A stretch of DNA of 64,000 nt from a candidate division CSSED10-310 bacterium (GTDB lineage Bacteria; CSSED10-310; JAFGJC01): NCBI GenBank assembly GCA_016927905.1, contig JAFGLW010000001.1, positions 186,001 through 250,000 on the forward strand. Reading direction: 5' to 3'. Under the pieces are notes generated by a model. It saw nothing but the letters and a program-made list of their open reading frames with translations. It did no database searches and was not told the origin of the DNA. Made by a program: the position numbers and the translations under genes. Below, in pieces: positions 23,104-31,269 of the stretch. Numbering within the stretch: the first letter of the stretch is position 1; every line of letters begins with the position of its first letter.

Positions 23104-23130
23104 AGCGGTTCACAACGAACCGCTTTTTTA
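23104..23130 (+). terminator. Intrinsic terminator after the second tRNA
   Basis: 8-bp stem AGCGGTTC / GAACCGCT with a 5-base loop followed by TTTTTTA. It ends 7 bases before the tilS start, so tilS may depend on read-through or on incomplete termination. Confidence 0.8.
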
Positions 23131-23136
23131 TCTGCA

Positions 23137-24537
23137 ATGAACGACGTCGGCACCCATCCGGAATCAACCTGTCACCTGCTTGAAAAACAGGTGTTTGAAT
23201 TTATCAATTCCAACAATTTGTGGGATTTCACATTTCGCATCGTTGTGGCGGTATCGGGAGGATGTGATTCAACCGCGCTGTTGCACACTCTGTTCCGGCT
23301 GGCCCGTCATCCCGAAAAATCCTTGATTGTGGCCCATCTGGATCATGCGTACCGGGAAGATTCCGGTGAAGATGCCCGTTTTGTAGCTCAGTTGGCCGCC
23401 TTCCTGGGTCTTGCATTTCGATCGGAACGATTACATGGAAGTATTCCGAAAGGTGTATCCAGGGAATTCTACTGGCGTGAATCCAGATATCGTTTTCTCG
23501 AGAAAATCAGGCGGGAGGAACGGGCCGGCGCAATCGCGACAGCCCATACCGCCGACGACCAGCTTGAAACCGTTCTTTTCCGGCTGATTAAAGGTTGCGG
23601 ACCGCGCGGATTGCTGGGAATCCTTCCCCGAACCGAAAACCGGGTGATCCGGCCGCTGCTCGCATCCAGCAGATCAGCCGTCGTGAACTATCTTCTCGGC
23701 AACGGGTATGCATTTCGGACAGATCCGACAAATCTGGATTGCAGCATTCCCAGGAACCACATCCGGATCAGACTGATTCCCCTGATCGAAGAATTGAATC
23801 CGCGGATCCGCGAATCCGTTCAAAGCTGCATCCAGCTGATCGGAAATGAAGATGAATGGATGAGTTCAATATCCGCCCGGATTTTCGATTCCATATGCGG
23901 GATTGAAGGTTCCGGAATCAGGTTGCCATTTCAGACGGCATCACAGATGCCGGACCCGCTCCTGCGAAGGCTGGTTTTTCATCTTCTTAAAATGATCGGC
24001 GTTCCGGAATATTTCAGGATCGATCAGTCCAAGGTGCGGTCAGTGCTGGATCTATTGACCGGTAAAAAGAAAAACATGCGTCTTTTCCCCGATATCAGGG
24101 GAACCGTCAGAGGGAATTGGATATTCATATATCGGAAACCGGCTGCAGATTACATTTTTTCTCATCCCGTTCATCTCGACGGACCGGGATCGATCGATTT
24201 CGGATCTTATCGAATTCGAGCGCAGATTACGGGAGTTCCCGCCGGTTTTCCGGATCCTTCAAAATCCCTCTATTTGAAGACGGAATGTATGCCGTTCCGG
24301 GTGCGCACCGCCCTGCCCGGGGATCGATTTCAGCATATTGGAATGCACGGAAGCATGAATCTGAAGAAATTCCTGAGCGGAAGAAAGCTGCCCGCAGACC
24401 TGCACACAACGATTCCCCTGATTGTGGATCGGAGAACGAATGCTATTGTGGGAGTGGTCGGTCACGGGGTCAGTGTCCGGGGAGCATTGGATGTTCAGGC
24501 GACGGACGCTGTAAAATTGACGTGGAAACAACGTTGA
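23137..24537 (+). CDS. tilS: tRNA(Ile)-lysidine synthase
   Basis: Converts C34 of tRNA-Ile2 (CAT) to lysidine so that it reads AUA, using ATP and lysine. The 466 residues fit the long form of the family: the N-terminal PP-loop 'SGGCDS' at 40-45, 'AHLDHAYRE', 'TAHTADDQLETVLFRL' and 'GIRPLL'-type 'VIRPLLA', then a middle linker and the C-terminal TilS domain ('NLKKFLSGRKLPADL'). The ATG at 23137 lacks a clear Shine-Dalgarno and sits immediately after the terminator hairpin. It follows two CAT-anticodon tRNAs, one of which could be its substrate. Confidence 0.93.
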   Translation: MNDVGTHPESTCHLLEKQVFEFINSNNLWDFTFRIVVAVSGGCDSTALLHTLFRLARHPEKSLIVAHLDHAYREDSGEDARFVAQLAAFLGLAFRSERLHGSIPKGVSREFYWRESRYRFLEKIRREERAGAIATAHTADDQLETVLFRLIKGCGPRGLLGILPRTENRVIRPLLASSRSAVVNYLLGNGYAFRTDPTNLDCSIPRNHIRIRLIPLIEELNPRIRESVQSCIQLIGNEDEWMSSISARIFDSICGIEGSGIRLPFQTASQMPDPLLRRLVFHLLKMIGVPEYFRIDQSKVRSVLDLLTGKKKNMRLFPDIRGTVRGNWIFIYRKPAADYIFSHPVHLDGPGSIDFGSYRIRAQITGVPAGFPDPSKSLYLKTECMPFRVRTALPGDRFQHIGMHGSMNLKKFLSGRKLPADLHTTIPLIVDRRTNAIVGVVGHGVSVRGALDVQATDAVKLTWKQR

Positions 24538-24612
24538 GTAATGTGATAGCCTTATCCGGAACGGATCGCACCTTCTGCGTGAAGGCGGATCTTGAATCGT
24601 TGGAGGTTCAGT

Positions 24613-26493
24613 TTGAATTCCCGTTTTCGTACATTGACCGTGTGGTTGTTTTTGATCATCATCCTCTTTCTGGTATACCAGATGTTCGTTTCGAGTCAGA
24701 AAAACCAGATCGAATTGGAATACAGCCGCTTCCTGGATCAGGTCGAACAGAAGAACGTCTCGGAGGTTGTAATCCGGGGGAAAGAACTGACCGGCAAGTT
24801 CATTCAATCCCCAAGCGGCATTCTGAAGTTTACCACCTACGCGCCGGACGACGACGAACTGGTCAAGATATTGAGAGAGCACGATGTTTTGATCAAGGTG
24901 GAAGATGATAACGAAAATTTCTGGTTGACCGCGATCATTTCCTGGTTGCCGTTTGTCCTGATCATAGCAATCTGGATATTTTTCCTCAGGCAGATGCAGG
25001 GTGGCGGTCGACAGGCGTTATCCTTCGGAAAGAGCCGTGCGAAACTGCTTTCCAACGGCAAGAACAAGGTGACGTTCCAGGATGTGGCCGGAGTGGATGA
25101 AGCCAAGGAGGAACTGCAGGAAATCATCGAGTTCCTGAAGGAACCGCATCGTTTCCGAAAACTGGGCGGCAAGATTCCGAAGGGAGTGCTGCTGGTGGGT
25201 CCTCCGGGAACGGGAAAAACACTTCTGGCTCGGGCGATCGCCGGTGAAGCGGATGTCCCGTTCTTTTCCATAAGCGGATCCGACTTCGTGGAGATGTTCG
25301 TCGGCGTTGGAGCATCGCGGGTCCGGGACCTGTTCGAGCAGGGCAAGAAAAATGCTCCGTGCATCATTTTCATGGACGAGATCGATGCGGTGGGCCGGCA
25401 TCGCGGCGCCGGGCTGGGCGGTGGTCACGATGAACGGGAACAGACTCTCAATCAATTGCTGGTTGAAATGGATGGGTTTGAATCCAACGAAGGTGTCATC
25501 CTGATTTCCGCAACCAACCGACCGGATGTCCTGGATCCCGCTCTCCTTCGCCCGGGACGATTCGATCGACAGGTGGTAGTGGGCCGGCCGGATGTCAAGG
25601 GCAGGGAAGGAATTCTGAAGGTGCACACCCGCAAGATCAAGACATCGCCGAATGTCGACTTAAAAGTGCTGGCCAGGGGTACTCCCGGTTTTTCAGGAGC
25701 CGATCTGGCAAATCTGGTCAATGAAGCGGCATTGCTGGCCGCTCGCGCCGGAAAAGAAATGGTCGAAAATCAGGATTTCGAACTGGCGAAAGATAAGGTG
25801 CTGATGGGTGTTGAACGACGGAGTCTGATTATCTCGGACAAAGAAAAATTTTCCACAGCTCTCCACGAGGCCGGCCATACCCTTGTGGCCAAGCTCCTGC
25901 ACGACACCGATCCGGTTCACAAGGTCACAATCATTCCCAGAGGCAGGGCACTGGGAGTGACCCAGCAGCTGCCCATCGACGAAAAGCACACGTATTCGGA
26001 ATCCTATATCACCAACCGGATTACCATTCTGATGGGCGGCCGGGCAGCCGAAGAATTGATTCTCAAATCTTTCACAACCGGCGCAGCAAATGATATAGCG
26101 GAAGCAACGGATGTTGCGCGGCGGATGGTGACTGAATGGGGTATGAGTCCTAAAATGGGACCCCTGACTTTCGGTAAAAAGGATGAACATATCTTTCTGG
26201 GTCGGGAATTCGCTCAGCAGCAGGATGTCTCCGAAAATACACTTCAGATGATCGATCACGAAGTCCAGAGAATCGTCTCCACTTCATACGAAAAAGCCTA
26301 CGATCTTCTCAAATTGAATATTGACAAATTGAATCTGCTGGCCGAAAAATTACTGGAACTGGAAGTGCTGGACGGATCACAGATCGATGAAATCCTGGGA
26401 TTTAATCTCCAAGCCGATAATGTTGAAACGAGGGAATCCGAAGTCGGAGATCCGGATGTCCCCGATCCGGTTGCAGATGATATTGATGATTAA
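24613..26493 (+). CDS. ftsH: ATP-dependent zinc metalloprotease FtsH
   Basis: Membrane AAA+ protease that degrades misfolded membrane and regulatory proteins. About 626 residues: membrane helix near residues 8-25, a periplasmic domain, a second helix near 108-128, AAA module with Walker A 'GPPGTGKT' (about 196-203), Walker B 'IIFMDEIDA', SRH 'RPGRFDRQ', and the zinc protease motif 'HEAGH' at 418-422. The track starts at TTG 24592, but the TTG at 24613 has GGAGG 6 bases upstream, so I use it. It heads the ftsH-folP-cdaA-ybbR-pdxJ run. Confidence 0.96.
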   Translation: MNSRFRTLTVWLFLIIILFLVYQMFVSSQKNQIELEYSRFLDQVEQKNVSEVVIRGKELTGKFIQSPSGILKFTTYAPDDDELVKILREHDVLIKVEDDNENFWLTAIISWLPFVLIIAIWIFFLRQMQGGGRQALSFGKSRAKLLSNGKNKVTFQDVAGVDEAKEELQEIIEFLKEPHRFRKLGGKIPKGVLLVGPPGTGKTLLARAIAGEADVPFFSISGSDFVEMFVGVGASRVRDLFEQGKKNAPCIIFMDEIDAVGRHRGAGLGGGHDEREQTLNQLLVEMDGFESNEGVILISATNRPDVLDPALLRPGRFDRQVVVGRPDVKGREGILKVHTRKIKTSPNVDLKVLARGTPGFSGADLANLVNEAALLAARAGKEMVENQDFELAKDKVLMGVERRSLIISDKEKFSTALHEAGHTLVAKLLHDTDPVHKVTIIPRGRALGVTQQLPIDEKHTYSESYITNRITILMGGRAAEELILKSFTTGAANDIAEATDVARRMVTEWGMSPKMGPLTFGKKDEHIFLGREFAQQQDVSENTLQMIDHEVQRIVSTSYEKAYDLLKLNIDKLNLLAEKLLELEVLDGSQIDEILGFNLQADNVETRESEVGDPDVPDPVADDIDD

Positions 26494-26517
26494 CCGGATC
26501 AGAGATCATGCAGCAAC

Positions 26518-27327
26518 ATGACACACCGGCCAATCCGCATTATGGGAATCCTCAATGCAACACCCGATTCCTTTTCGGGTGATGGCGCTACCGATACTGA
26601 AATTCTGATCGAACGCGGTCTTCAGATGATCGAAGACGGTGCGGATATCCTGGATGTCGGTGGTGAATCCTCGAGACCGTTCGCCGCTCCGGTATCGCCT
26701 GAAGAGGAACAAAAACGGGTTCTGCCGGTCATTCGGGGTTTATCCAAACGCACGGCTGTGCCTGTTTCGGTGGATACCCGCAACTGGCAGGTCGCGCAGG
26801 CTGCCGTCGATCAGGGAGCGCGCATGGTGAACGATATCACCGGTCTGCATGATCCGGATATGATCCGGGTTGTGGCCGGATCGAACGTCGATGTGGTGGT
26901 GATGCATATGCGGGGCACCCCGGTAACAATGCAGGTCGATCCCAGATACGAGGATGTCATCGCGGAAATAATCTCCTTCCTGAACGCCAGAATCGAACAG
27001 GCGGTCCGATCCGGTGTGATAAAAGACCGGATCATCATCGATCCCGGCCTGGGTTTCGGCAAGAAGCTGGATCACAATATTTCCATTATCAGACATCTTG
27101 ATCGATTCCGATCCATGGGATATCCTGTTTTGGTCGGACCATCGCGAAAATCCTTTATAGGTGAGATTTTGAATCTTCCGGTTCACGACAGACTTGAAGG
27201 AACTCTGGCCGCGGTCGGAGTCTGTATGTTTTTCGGAGCTGATATTATCAGGGTTCACGATGTCAAGGCGGTCGCCCGATATGCAAAAATGCTGGATCGG
27301 CTGATGATTATCCGGCCGGCGGTTTGA
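26518..27327 (+). CDS. folP: Dihydropteroate synthase
   Basis: Condenses p-aminobenzoate with 6-hydroxymethyl-dihydropterin diphosphate in folate synthesis; the sulfonamide target. 269 residues. Signatures are 'GILNATPDSFSGDG', 'GADILDVGGESSRP', 'VNDITG', 'IDPGLGFGK' and 'VGPSRKSFIG'. ftsH-folP adjacency is common in Gram-negatives. The upstream pathway enzyme folK is about 15 kb downstream in the pantothenate cluster. Confidence 0.95.
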   Translation: MTHRPIRIMGILNATPDSFSGDGATDTEILIERGLQMIEDGADILDVGGESSRPFAAPVSPEEEQKRVLPVIRGLSKRTAVPVSVDTRNWQVAQAAVDQGARMVNDITGLHDPDMIRVVAGSNVDVVVMHMRGTPVTMQVDPRYEDVIAEIISFLNARIEQAVRSGVIKDRIIIDPGLGFGKKLDHNISIIRHLDRFRSMGYPVLVGPSRKSFIGEILNLPVHDRLEGTLAAVGVCMFFGADIIRVHDVKAVARYAKMLDRLMIIRPAV

Positions 27328-27339
27328 AAGACGGGACGG

Positions 27340-28149
27340 ATGGCTTCTTTTTTGTTCAATATCGGAGATTTTTACATCCGGTTGTGGGATGTCCTGGATA
27401 TCCTGATTGTCGCGTACCTGATTTACCGGGCTTTCGTATTGATCAAGGGAACCTTGACGGTTCAGATTCTGCTGGGCCTTTCCATTTTGTTCCTACTGAT
27501 GAAATTCTCTCAGCAGTACGAATTGATAACACTTCACCGCCTGCTGCTTCAATTCTGGCAAAACTGGGTGCTCCTGGCCATCGTTCTGTTTCAACCTGAA
27601 ATCCGACGGGCTCTGGCTCATATGGGCAGTCAATGGCCTTTCTTCAAACGGCACCGGTTGAAGAAGGAGTCGGTGGTCGAGGAGATCTGCAACGCCGCTG
27701 TCTCATTGGCCGAATCCAGAATCGGAGCGCTGATTGTCCTGGAACGGGAAACCGGCCTGGCCAATATCCGGGAAATGGGCATGAAACTGGATGCACAGGT
27801 GACCAGCGAACTGCTTCGTACTATATTCTACCCCCATTCCCCGCTGCATGACGGAGCGGTCATCATTTACAATCAGCGCATCAACGCCGCCGCCTGTTTT
27901 CTGCCTCTGACCAAAAATCCACTTCTTGCCAGGTCCCTGGGGACCAGGCACCGGGCGGCCATTGGAGTGACTGAAGAAACCGATGCTTTGACCGTCGTGG
28001 TCAGTGAGGAGCGCGGAACGATATCACTCGCCCTGAGGGGAAGTCTGGAAAAGATCACCGATGCGGATCATCTGAAACGCCGTTTGACGCATCTTCTGGA
28101 TCCGCAGTCGGACATACAACCCGTTCAAAAAGAGCATTCGGATGATTGA
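27340..28149 (+). CDS. cdaA: Diadenylate cyclase CdaA
   Basis: Membrane-bound c-di-AMP synthase (DacA/CdaA), 269 residues. Three N-terminal membrane helices (residues about 15-95) are followed by the DAC domain with the catalytic 'DGA' at 171-173 and 'RHR' at 203-205 ('GTRHRAAIG'). c-di-AMP controls potassium and osmolyte balance and cell-wall homeostasis. The 3' end overlaps ybbR by 8 bases, as expected for this conserved pair. Confidence 0.95.
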   Translation: MASFLFNIGDFYIRLWDVLDILIVAYLIYRAFVLIKGTLTVQILLGLSILFLLMKFSQQYELITLHRLLLQFWQNWVLLAIVLFQPEIRRALAHMGSQWPFFKRHRLKKESVVEEICNAAVSLAESRIGALIVLERETGLANIREMGMKLDAQVTSELLRTIFYPHSPLHDGAVIIYNQRINAAACFLPLTKNPLLARSLGTRHRAAIGVTEETDALTVVVSEERGTISLALRGSLEKITDADHLKRRLTHLLDPQSDIQPVQKEHSDD

Positions 28150-29131
28150 CGCATTGCACAGTCTGGCCAAAAGACTCCTGTCGAACTTCTGGTTGAAGCT
28201 TGGTTCCCTCATCCTCGCCGTCATGATCTGGATCGCTGTCTCCAGCCAGGGCCGTACCGATAAGACCTTCATGCACGTGCCGTACGAACTTCGCAACATA
28301 CCCTTGAACCTCGAAGTCGTGGAGCGAGGCATCAGTTTTGTGCAGGTGACCGTTCGCGGCCCCCAGAATTTATTGTCGTCTCTGACGCCCGAGAATATCA
28401 TTATCCCGATCGAAATACCCGATGAAGTCAATCCCGGAGACATCAGCCTGACCATCAATCCCGGAGCGATCCAATTACCCTACAAAAACCAGATCTCCAT
28501 CCTGCAGGTCTCCCCTTCCGATATCCTCATCCGCCTGGAGGAAACGACTCTTAAGACCGTGTCCATCCAGCCTTTGTTAAAGGGTATTCCGGCACCGGGC
28601 TATGAACTTGCCGGCTGGGAAGTCACGCCTGAAAAAGCCGAAATCAAAGGTCCGGAGGAAATTCTCGGGGCAATATCCCGGATACTGACGGAACCTATTG
28701 ATATTGCGAGCGTCAATCTGACGTTCAATCAGCGTGTCCGTTTGGAAGTGCCAGGCAATCTCGTTCAGATCACCAGCCCGGGGAGGGCCACGGTGACCGT
28801 TCGGATACAGGAAAAAATTATCGAACGGACCTTCCCTGAAATCGAAGTAACCCTCTTGTTGCCTGAACCGGATCCGGGTATCATCATTGATCCATCCATC
28901 ACAACCATCACGTTGAAAGGACCCGAACTGGTCATCGCAACCCTGCAGCACAAGGATGTCGCCGTTGTAGCTGACTGCCGTGATTTGACTCCCGGAATGC
29001 ACGAAATTCCGCTCTCCCTGGCCAATACTCCAGCCCGCATTTCAACATTCGTGACCGATCCGCTTGCCGTGACCGTGACCGTACCGGAAAGTCCCGGGAC
29101 AGATGTCGAACCGGGAGAACGGACTCGATAG
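28142..29131 (+). CDS. ybbR: YbbR-domain protein, CdaA regulator CdaR
   Basis: A single-pass protein of 329 residues with an N-terminal membrane helix ('LGSLILAVMIWIAVSS') and extracytoplasmic YbbR repeats, visible as recurring segments such as 'VQVTVRGPQNLL', 'AEIKGPEEIL' and 'ITLKGPELVI'. CdaR modulates CdaA activity in firmicutes, where cdaA-cdaR overlap the same way. The gene overlaps cdaA by 8 bases. In many genomes glmM follows; here pdxJ does. Confidence 0.9.
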   Translation: MIDALHSLAKRLLSNFWLKLGSLILAVMIWIAVSSQGRTDKTFMHVPYELRNIPLNLEVVERGISFVQVTVRGPQNLLSSLTPENIIIPIEIPDEVNPGDISLTINPGAIQLPYKNQISILQVSPSDILIRLEETTLKTVSIQPLLKGIPAPGYELAGWEVTPEKAEIKGPEEILGAISRILTEPIDIASVNLTFNQRVRLEVPGNLVQITSPGRATVTVRIQEKIIERTFPEIEVTLLLPEPDPGIIIDPSITTITLKGPELVIATLQHKDVAVVADCRDLTPGMHEIPLSLANTPARISTFVTDPLAVTVTVPESPGTDVEPGERTR

Positions 29132-29163
29132 CTTTTCTCTGACACTCAGCAAAGGAGTTCCCG

Positions 29164-29892
29164 ATGAAACTCGCAGTGAATGTCGATCATGTCGCCACCA
29201 TCCGACAGGCCCGTCGGACGGATGAACCCGACCCGGTGACGGCGGCTCTCATTGTGGAGCAATCCGGTGCTCACGGGCTGGTCATGCACCTGAGACAGGA
29301 CAGACGCCATATCCAATTGCGCGATGTCGAGCTCGCCCTGAAACTCATCAGAATCCCAGTCAATCTGGAGATGGCCGCAACGCCTGAAATGATTGAAATC
29401 GCCCGATCGCTCGTTCCCCATACCGTCACCTTGGTTCCGGAAAATCCTGAGGAGGTGACTACGGAAGGCGGTTTGAACCTGTCGGGCAATCCCGACCTGT
29501 ACCGGAAAACCGTTCTGGATTTACGGAACCGGATTACAGAAATCAGCATGTTCATCGACCCGGATCCCAGGCAGATCCGGTTATCAAAAGATATCGGAGC
29601 CGACAGTATCGAGTTTCACACAGGGGAGTATGCCGCCGCATCCGATGATCAAACCCGGGCCGGACAACTGGACAGAATCAGGGAATGCGCGCAACTCGCC
29701 CGCCAGCTCGGCATCGGCGTCCGGGCCGGTCACGGTTTAACCTATCTCAATGTGCAGCCCCTGACCCGGATACAGGAGATATCTGAATTTTCAATCGGCC
29801 ATTCAATCGTGGCGCAATCCGTATGGATCGGTCTTTCCCATGCCGTCCGGAAAATGCTCAATCTGGTGTGTTCCCGTGGAGAATCATGGTGA
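29164..29892 (+). CDS. pdxJ: Pyridoxine 5'-phosphate synthase
   Basis: Condenses 1-deoxyxylulose 5-phosphate with 3-amino-2-oxopropyl phosphate to give pyridoxine 5'-phosphate in the DXP-dependent vitamin B6 route. 242 residues, TIM barrel, with 'LAVNVDHVATIRQARR', 'MHLRQDRRHI', 'LEMAATPEM', 'VTLVPE', 'EFHTGEYA' and 'VRAGHGL' all present. AAAGGAG precedes the ATG. Its TGA overlaps the next start. Confidence 0.95.
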   Translation: MKLAVNVDHVATIRQARRTDEPDPVTAALIVEQSGAHGLVMHLRQDRRHIQLRDVELALKLIRIPVNLEMAATPEMIEIARSLVPHTVTLVPENPEEVTTEGGLNLSGNPDLYRKTVLDLRNRITEISMFIDPDPRQIRLSKDIGADSIEFHTGEYAAASDDQTRAGQLDRIRECAQLARQLGIGVRAGHGLTYLNVQPLTRIQEISEFSIGHSIVAQSVWIGLSHAVRKMLNLVCSRGESW

Positions 29893-30890
29893 TGATACTG
29901 AAACCGGATGAAGCCCGCAGGCTGGGCGCTTTCGGTCAAAAGCGCATCGTTGTGGTGTCGCCGTCATCGGGACTGAGATCCCAAGCAGCCCGGTTGTTCG
30001 AATCGGGAGCCGTCGATGCCGGGAGACGTTTTGTCTGCATCGACACCCGAAAACACGCCTCGACACCACAGAGGTGGGCCAGCAATCTACTCACCCGCCT
30101 CGGGCTGGAAAAACCATCCGGCAGCCCGTTCCGTCAATTGAAGCAATCGTGCGAATTCCCCGAAGATGCGGTTATATTTCTGGAAAACGGCGAAGATTTC
30201 TTTCTTCTAAGCCGGTATCCCGGGTGCAGGGAATTCCTGCCTTTTTTCTTCAATCATACCGCTTCATGCCGGCAGATGTGGGTGTTCGGCGTGAAATCAG
30301 ACCAGCAGATTCCATGCGAACCGGCCTGCTTCATATACACTCTCGAAGCCTGGGATCCGGTTACGGCTGACCAGTACCTGCAGGAACTGGGTGTGTTCAT
30401 CCCCGGCCCGTTCCTGGAGCACATCGTTCGGCTAACCGGTGGATATCCGGAATATATCTATCTGTTGGCCGGGCTGATATCCGACCTCATGAACCCGCTT
30501 CATCTGGATACCATGGTTGTCCGGGAATTGAGCCGACATGACTCCCCTCTCTCCATGCTTTGCCGGCTTCGATGGCTGGAAATACTGCATCAGGCACGCG
30601 GATATTGCGCTTTGAAAGCTGTTCTGGAGATTTTGGCCTTGTATTCGGATATCCGCCTTTCGGACCTGGCGAAAAAACTGGAAAATTCACCGCCTGCAGT
30701 CAAGGATTACTTGAACGCGCTGATAAAGGTCGGCGCCGTTATCCGGGACGGCTGGAACTACCGGTTGAACGACCCCATGCTGGCCCAATGGCTCAAACTC
30801 GATCATTCCGGTCGGACACTCGAAAAACCGGTCGAAACCGGGCTTTTCGCCCGTTTTCAACCCGACAACAGTGTCATGGAGTTTGATTGA
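29886..30890 (+). CDS. Degenerate AAA/STAND-type ATPase-like protein
   Basis: About 334 residues. The N-terminus reads 'RIVVVSPSSGLRSQAARLF', in the place of a P-loop but lacking the GK(S/T) lysine, and 'VIFLENGEDF' occupies the Walker B position with no acidic pair of the normal form. The rest is helical; the C-terminal 'LSDLAKKLENSPPAVKDYL' followed by 'NYRLNDPMLAQWLKL' matches the winged-helix tail of archaeal-type ATPases. I infer a nucleotide-independent relative of those ATPases. ATG at 29886 overlaps the pdxJ stop, with GGAGA upstream. Function unknown. Confidence 0.75.
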   Translation: MVMILKPDEARRLGAFGQKRIVVVSPSSGLRSQAARLFESGAVDAGRRFVCIDTRKHASTPQRWASNLLTRLGLEKPSGSPFRQLKQSCEFPEDAVIFLENGEDFFLLSRYPGCREFLPFFFNHTASCRQMWVFGVKSDQQIPCEPACFIYTLEAWDPVTADQYLQELGVFIPGPFLEHIVRLTGGYPEYIYLLAGLISDLMNPLHLDTMVVRELSRHDSPLSMLCRLRWLEILHQARGYCALKAVLEILALYSDIRLSDLAKKLENSPPAVKDYLNALIKVGAVIRDGWNYRLNDPMLAQWLKLDHSGRTLEKPVETGLFARFQPDNSVMEFD

Positions 30891-31269
30891 CGATCCGGAC
30901 CGGTGATTCATGTGGGGCATGGCAGCCACAGCCTGATACTTTTCGTAACATCAATACCCTTCCATTCTGACCGGACCGCCGCCCTGACTGGACATAAACA
31001 CCCACGAACCGCGTTTCCGGTGAATTCATGCAGATCCGGATTCTCCCACCTGATCGTGGCACATATTTTGCTGAGTCACACTCATGAAATGTCGACGACA
31101 TGCCGAACAGTGACCAAGAATGTCGGGAATGAACCGAACGCCACCTATGCAAGAGACTCAAAATATCTGTACTTCTTGACTTTTTGGCCTTATTTCAGAT
31201 ATGATATCGACAGTTTTGTATGGTGGAAATTGTGGTTTGCCGATTCATTTGAACAGGAGGAATGAGCGT
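30891..31269. other. Intergenic region with promoter only
   Basis: About 380 bases between the ATPase-like gene and the PilX-like gene. Apart from the promoter at 31176-31205 and the ribosome site AGGAGGA before 31270, I see no tRNA, hairpin terminator or convincing small gene. ORFs listed here on both strands lack good starts and known features. Confidence 0.6.
31176..31205 (+). promoter_or_regulatory. Sigma70 promoter of the PilX-like gene
   Basis: -35 TTGACT (31176-31181), 18-base spacer and -10 TATGAT (31200-31205), about 65 bases before the ATG at 31270. Five of six matches in each box. Confidence 0.75.

Noticed and set aside
30903-31265. ORF of 120 residues in the intergenic region
   Set aside because: It crosses the strong promoter of the PilX-like gene, has no ribosome site or recognised motif, and reads like random sequence.
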